Assembly: GCA_948468045.1 (NCBI GenBank)
Contig: CAOKGO010000010.1
Span: forward strand, 1 to 55,327
Reading direction: 5' to 3'
From: an uncultured Clostridium sp.
GTDB taxonomy: Bacteria; Bacillota; Clostridia; TANB77; CAG-508
Length of the DNA stretch: 55,327 bases
The number at the start of each line of letters is the position of its first letter. The stretch's first letter is position 1. The position numbers and the translations under genes are program-made. This document shows, piece by piece, positions 54,391-55,327 of this stretch. A model generated the notes under the pieces. The model made no database searches. It saw only the letters and a program-made list of their open reading frames with translations, and was not told the origin of the DNA.

Positions 54391-54759
54391 ATGGCTCGTA
54401 TCGCAGGAGTAGATTTACCAAAGGAAAAAAGAGTAGAAATAGGACTAACCTATATTTATGGTATAGGAGTATCAAGTTCTAGAAAAATTCTAGAAAAAGC
54501 TGGAATTAATCTAGATACTAGAATAAAAGACCTAACAGATGACCAAGTAAATAGTATTAGAAAAGTTATTGATGAATCTTATACTGTTGAAGGTGATTTG
54601 AGAAGAGAAGTTGCTCTTAACATTAAAAGACTAACTGAAATAGGATGTTACAGAGGTTTAAGACATAGAAGAGGACTTCCAGTTAGAGGACAAAGAACAA
54701 AAACAAATGCTAGAACTAGAAAGGGTCCTAGGAAGCTTGTTAGTAAGTCTAAAAAATAG
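54391..54759 (+). CDS. rpsM: Ribosomal protein S13
   Basis: 122 residues: [61 protein letters not shown] and the basic [12 protein letters not shown] end. Start 54391 with GGAGGTG upstream. rpsK would be expected next, beyond the repeat array. Confidence 0.97.
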   Translation: MARIAGVDLPKEKRVEIGLTYIYGIGVSSSRKILEKAGINLDTRIKDLTDDQVNSIRKVIDESYTVEGDLRREVALNIKRLTEIGCYRGLRHRRGLPVRGQRTKTNARTRKGPRKLVSKSKK

Positions 54760-54767
54760 TTAAAATT

Positions 54768-55327
54768 AATGAAAATCAGCATCTTGCACATTTTCAAAAT
54801 TAATTCCAAACCTCGACGTACCAGCGTACGACTTCGTCTTGTAATTAATTTCAAAAATGCACAATATACTAATTTTGATTAATTTTAAAGATTTTAAGTA
54901 AATTGATAAAATCAGCATCTTGCACATTTTCAAAATTAATTCCAAAACTCGATGTACCAACGTACGACTTTGTCTTGTAATTAATTTCAAAAATGTACAA
55001 CTACTAATTTTGATTAATTTTAAAGATTTTAAGTAAATTGATAAAATCAGCATCTTGCACATTTTCAAAATTAATTCAAAATCTCGATGTACCAATGTAC
55101 GACTTGGTCTTGTAATTAATTTGAAAAATGCACAATATACTAATTTTGTTTAATTTTAAAGATTTTAAGTAAATTGAAAAAATCAGCATTTTGCACATTT
55201 TCAAAATTAATTCCAAAACTCGATGTACCAACGTACGACTTTGTCTTGTAATTAATTTCAAAAATGTACAACTACTAATTTTGATTAATTTTAAAGATTT
55301 TAAGTAAATTGATAAAATCAGCATCTT
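54768..55327 (+). repeat. Family-2 long-hairpin element: tandem 135-bp array, runs off the window
   Basis: Units repeat every 135-136 bp (ATCTTGCAC-type start at 54781, 54916, 55052, 55188, 55323), four full copies and the start of a fifth. Each unit folds into a stem of about 44 bp (AAAATTAATGAAAATCAGCA.. with its imperfect complement, mainly G-U differences) capped by CTCGACGTACCAGCGTACGA or variants. Tip variants (CGACGTAC/GTACG, CGATGTAC/GTACG) keep pairing. Confidence 0.85.

Overview
The window is AT-rich DNA from a Gram-positive, endospore-forming Clostridia-type bacterium, probably an uncultured host-associated lineage (the exact group is a guess). Supporting evidence: an agr peptide quorum-sensing locus, the sporulation genes pdaA, yqfC and yqfD, an L-lactate dehydrogenase, a zinc-type rpsN, and low-GC codon use with strong AGGAGG-type ribosome binding sites.

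Layout. 0-4.1 kb: tRNA-Met, a small hydrophilic protein and an agr locus (agrB, agrD, and on the other strand agrA-agrC). 4.5-17.3 kb: purine biosynthesis (purM, purL, purB, purD, purN, purF, purC, purE, plus a PfkB kinase), with short palindromic repeats between the genes. 17.4-21.8 kb: an HD-domain dGTPase-like protein, a coiled-coil protein and a stand-alone YcaO protein. 22-28.5 kb: pdaA, yqfC, yqfD, an unknown protein, ybeY, a DUF3048 protein, a YlbF-family protein and a YugP-like peptidase, broken up by two MITE-like inverted repeats. 28.7-37.1 kb: accessory region with DUF4364, prepilin-like genes (two with formylglycine-enzyme/C-type-lectin-like domains), ldh, a decayed DUF1016 nuclease and a methyltransferase. 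37.3-55.3 kb: the S10-spc-alpha ribosomal protein region with secY, adk, map and infA. Its intergenic spaces carry two families of large structured repeats, several in tandem.

Central observation: ten times in this window an in-frame CGG is the exact point where a gene leaves frame, and in all ten skipping only the C of CGG (+1) restores a protein. Where the family is well known (PurL twice, PurB, PurC, methionine aminopeptidase, AgrC) the restored protein matches it, with glycine (GGA or GGT) at the join. I scanned the protein genes I accept for in-frame CGG by eye and found only one other, codon 4 of a small gene of unknown function (51331-51333). Other CGG trinucleotides inside genes lie out of frame. 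The simplest reading is that CGG has no efficient tRNA here and that CGG-N is read, by programmed +1 frameshifting or four-base decoding, as glycine. Five sites are CTT-CGG, resembling the CTT-TGA shift site of bacterial prfB. None of the roughly two dozen ribosomal protein genes contains one.

A second layer of novelty is in the ribosomal protein region. One repeat family (98-bp or about 110-bp units, up to five in tandem) can form a stem, a possible pseudoknot and a competing hairpin next to the ribosome binding site. A second family forms long imperfect hairpins with a conserved GTAC-type tip, and ends the window as a 135-bp tandem array.
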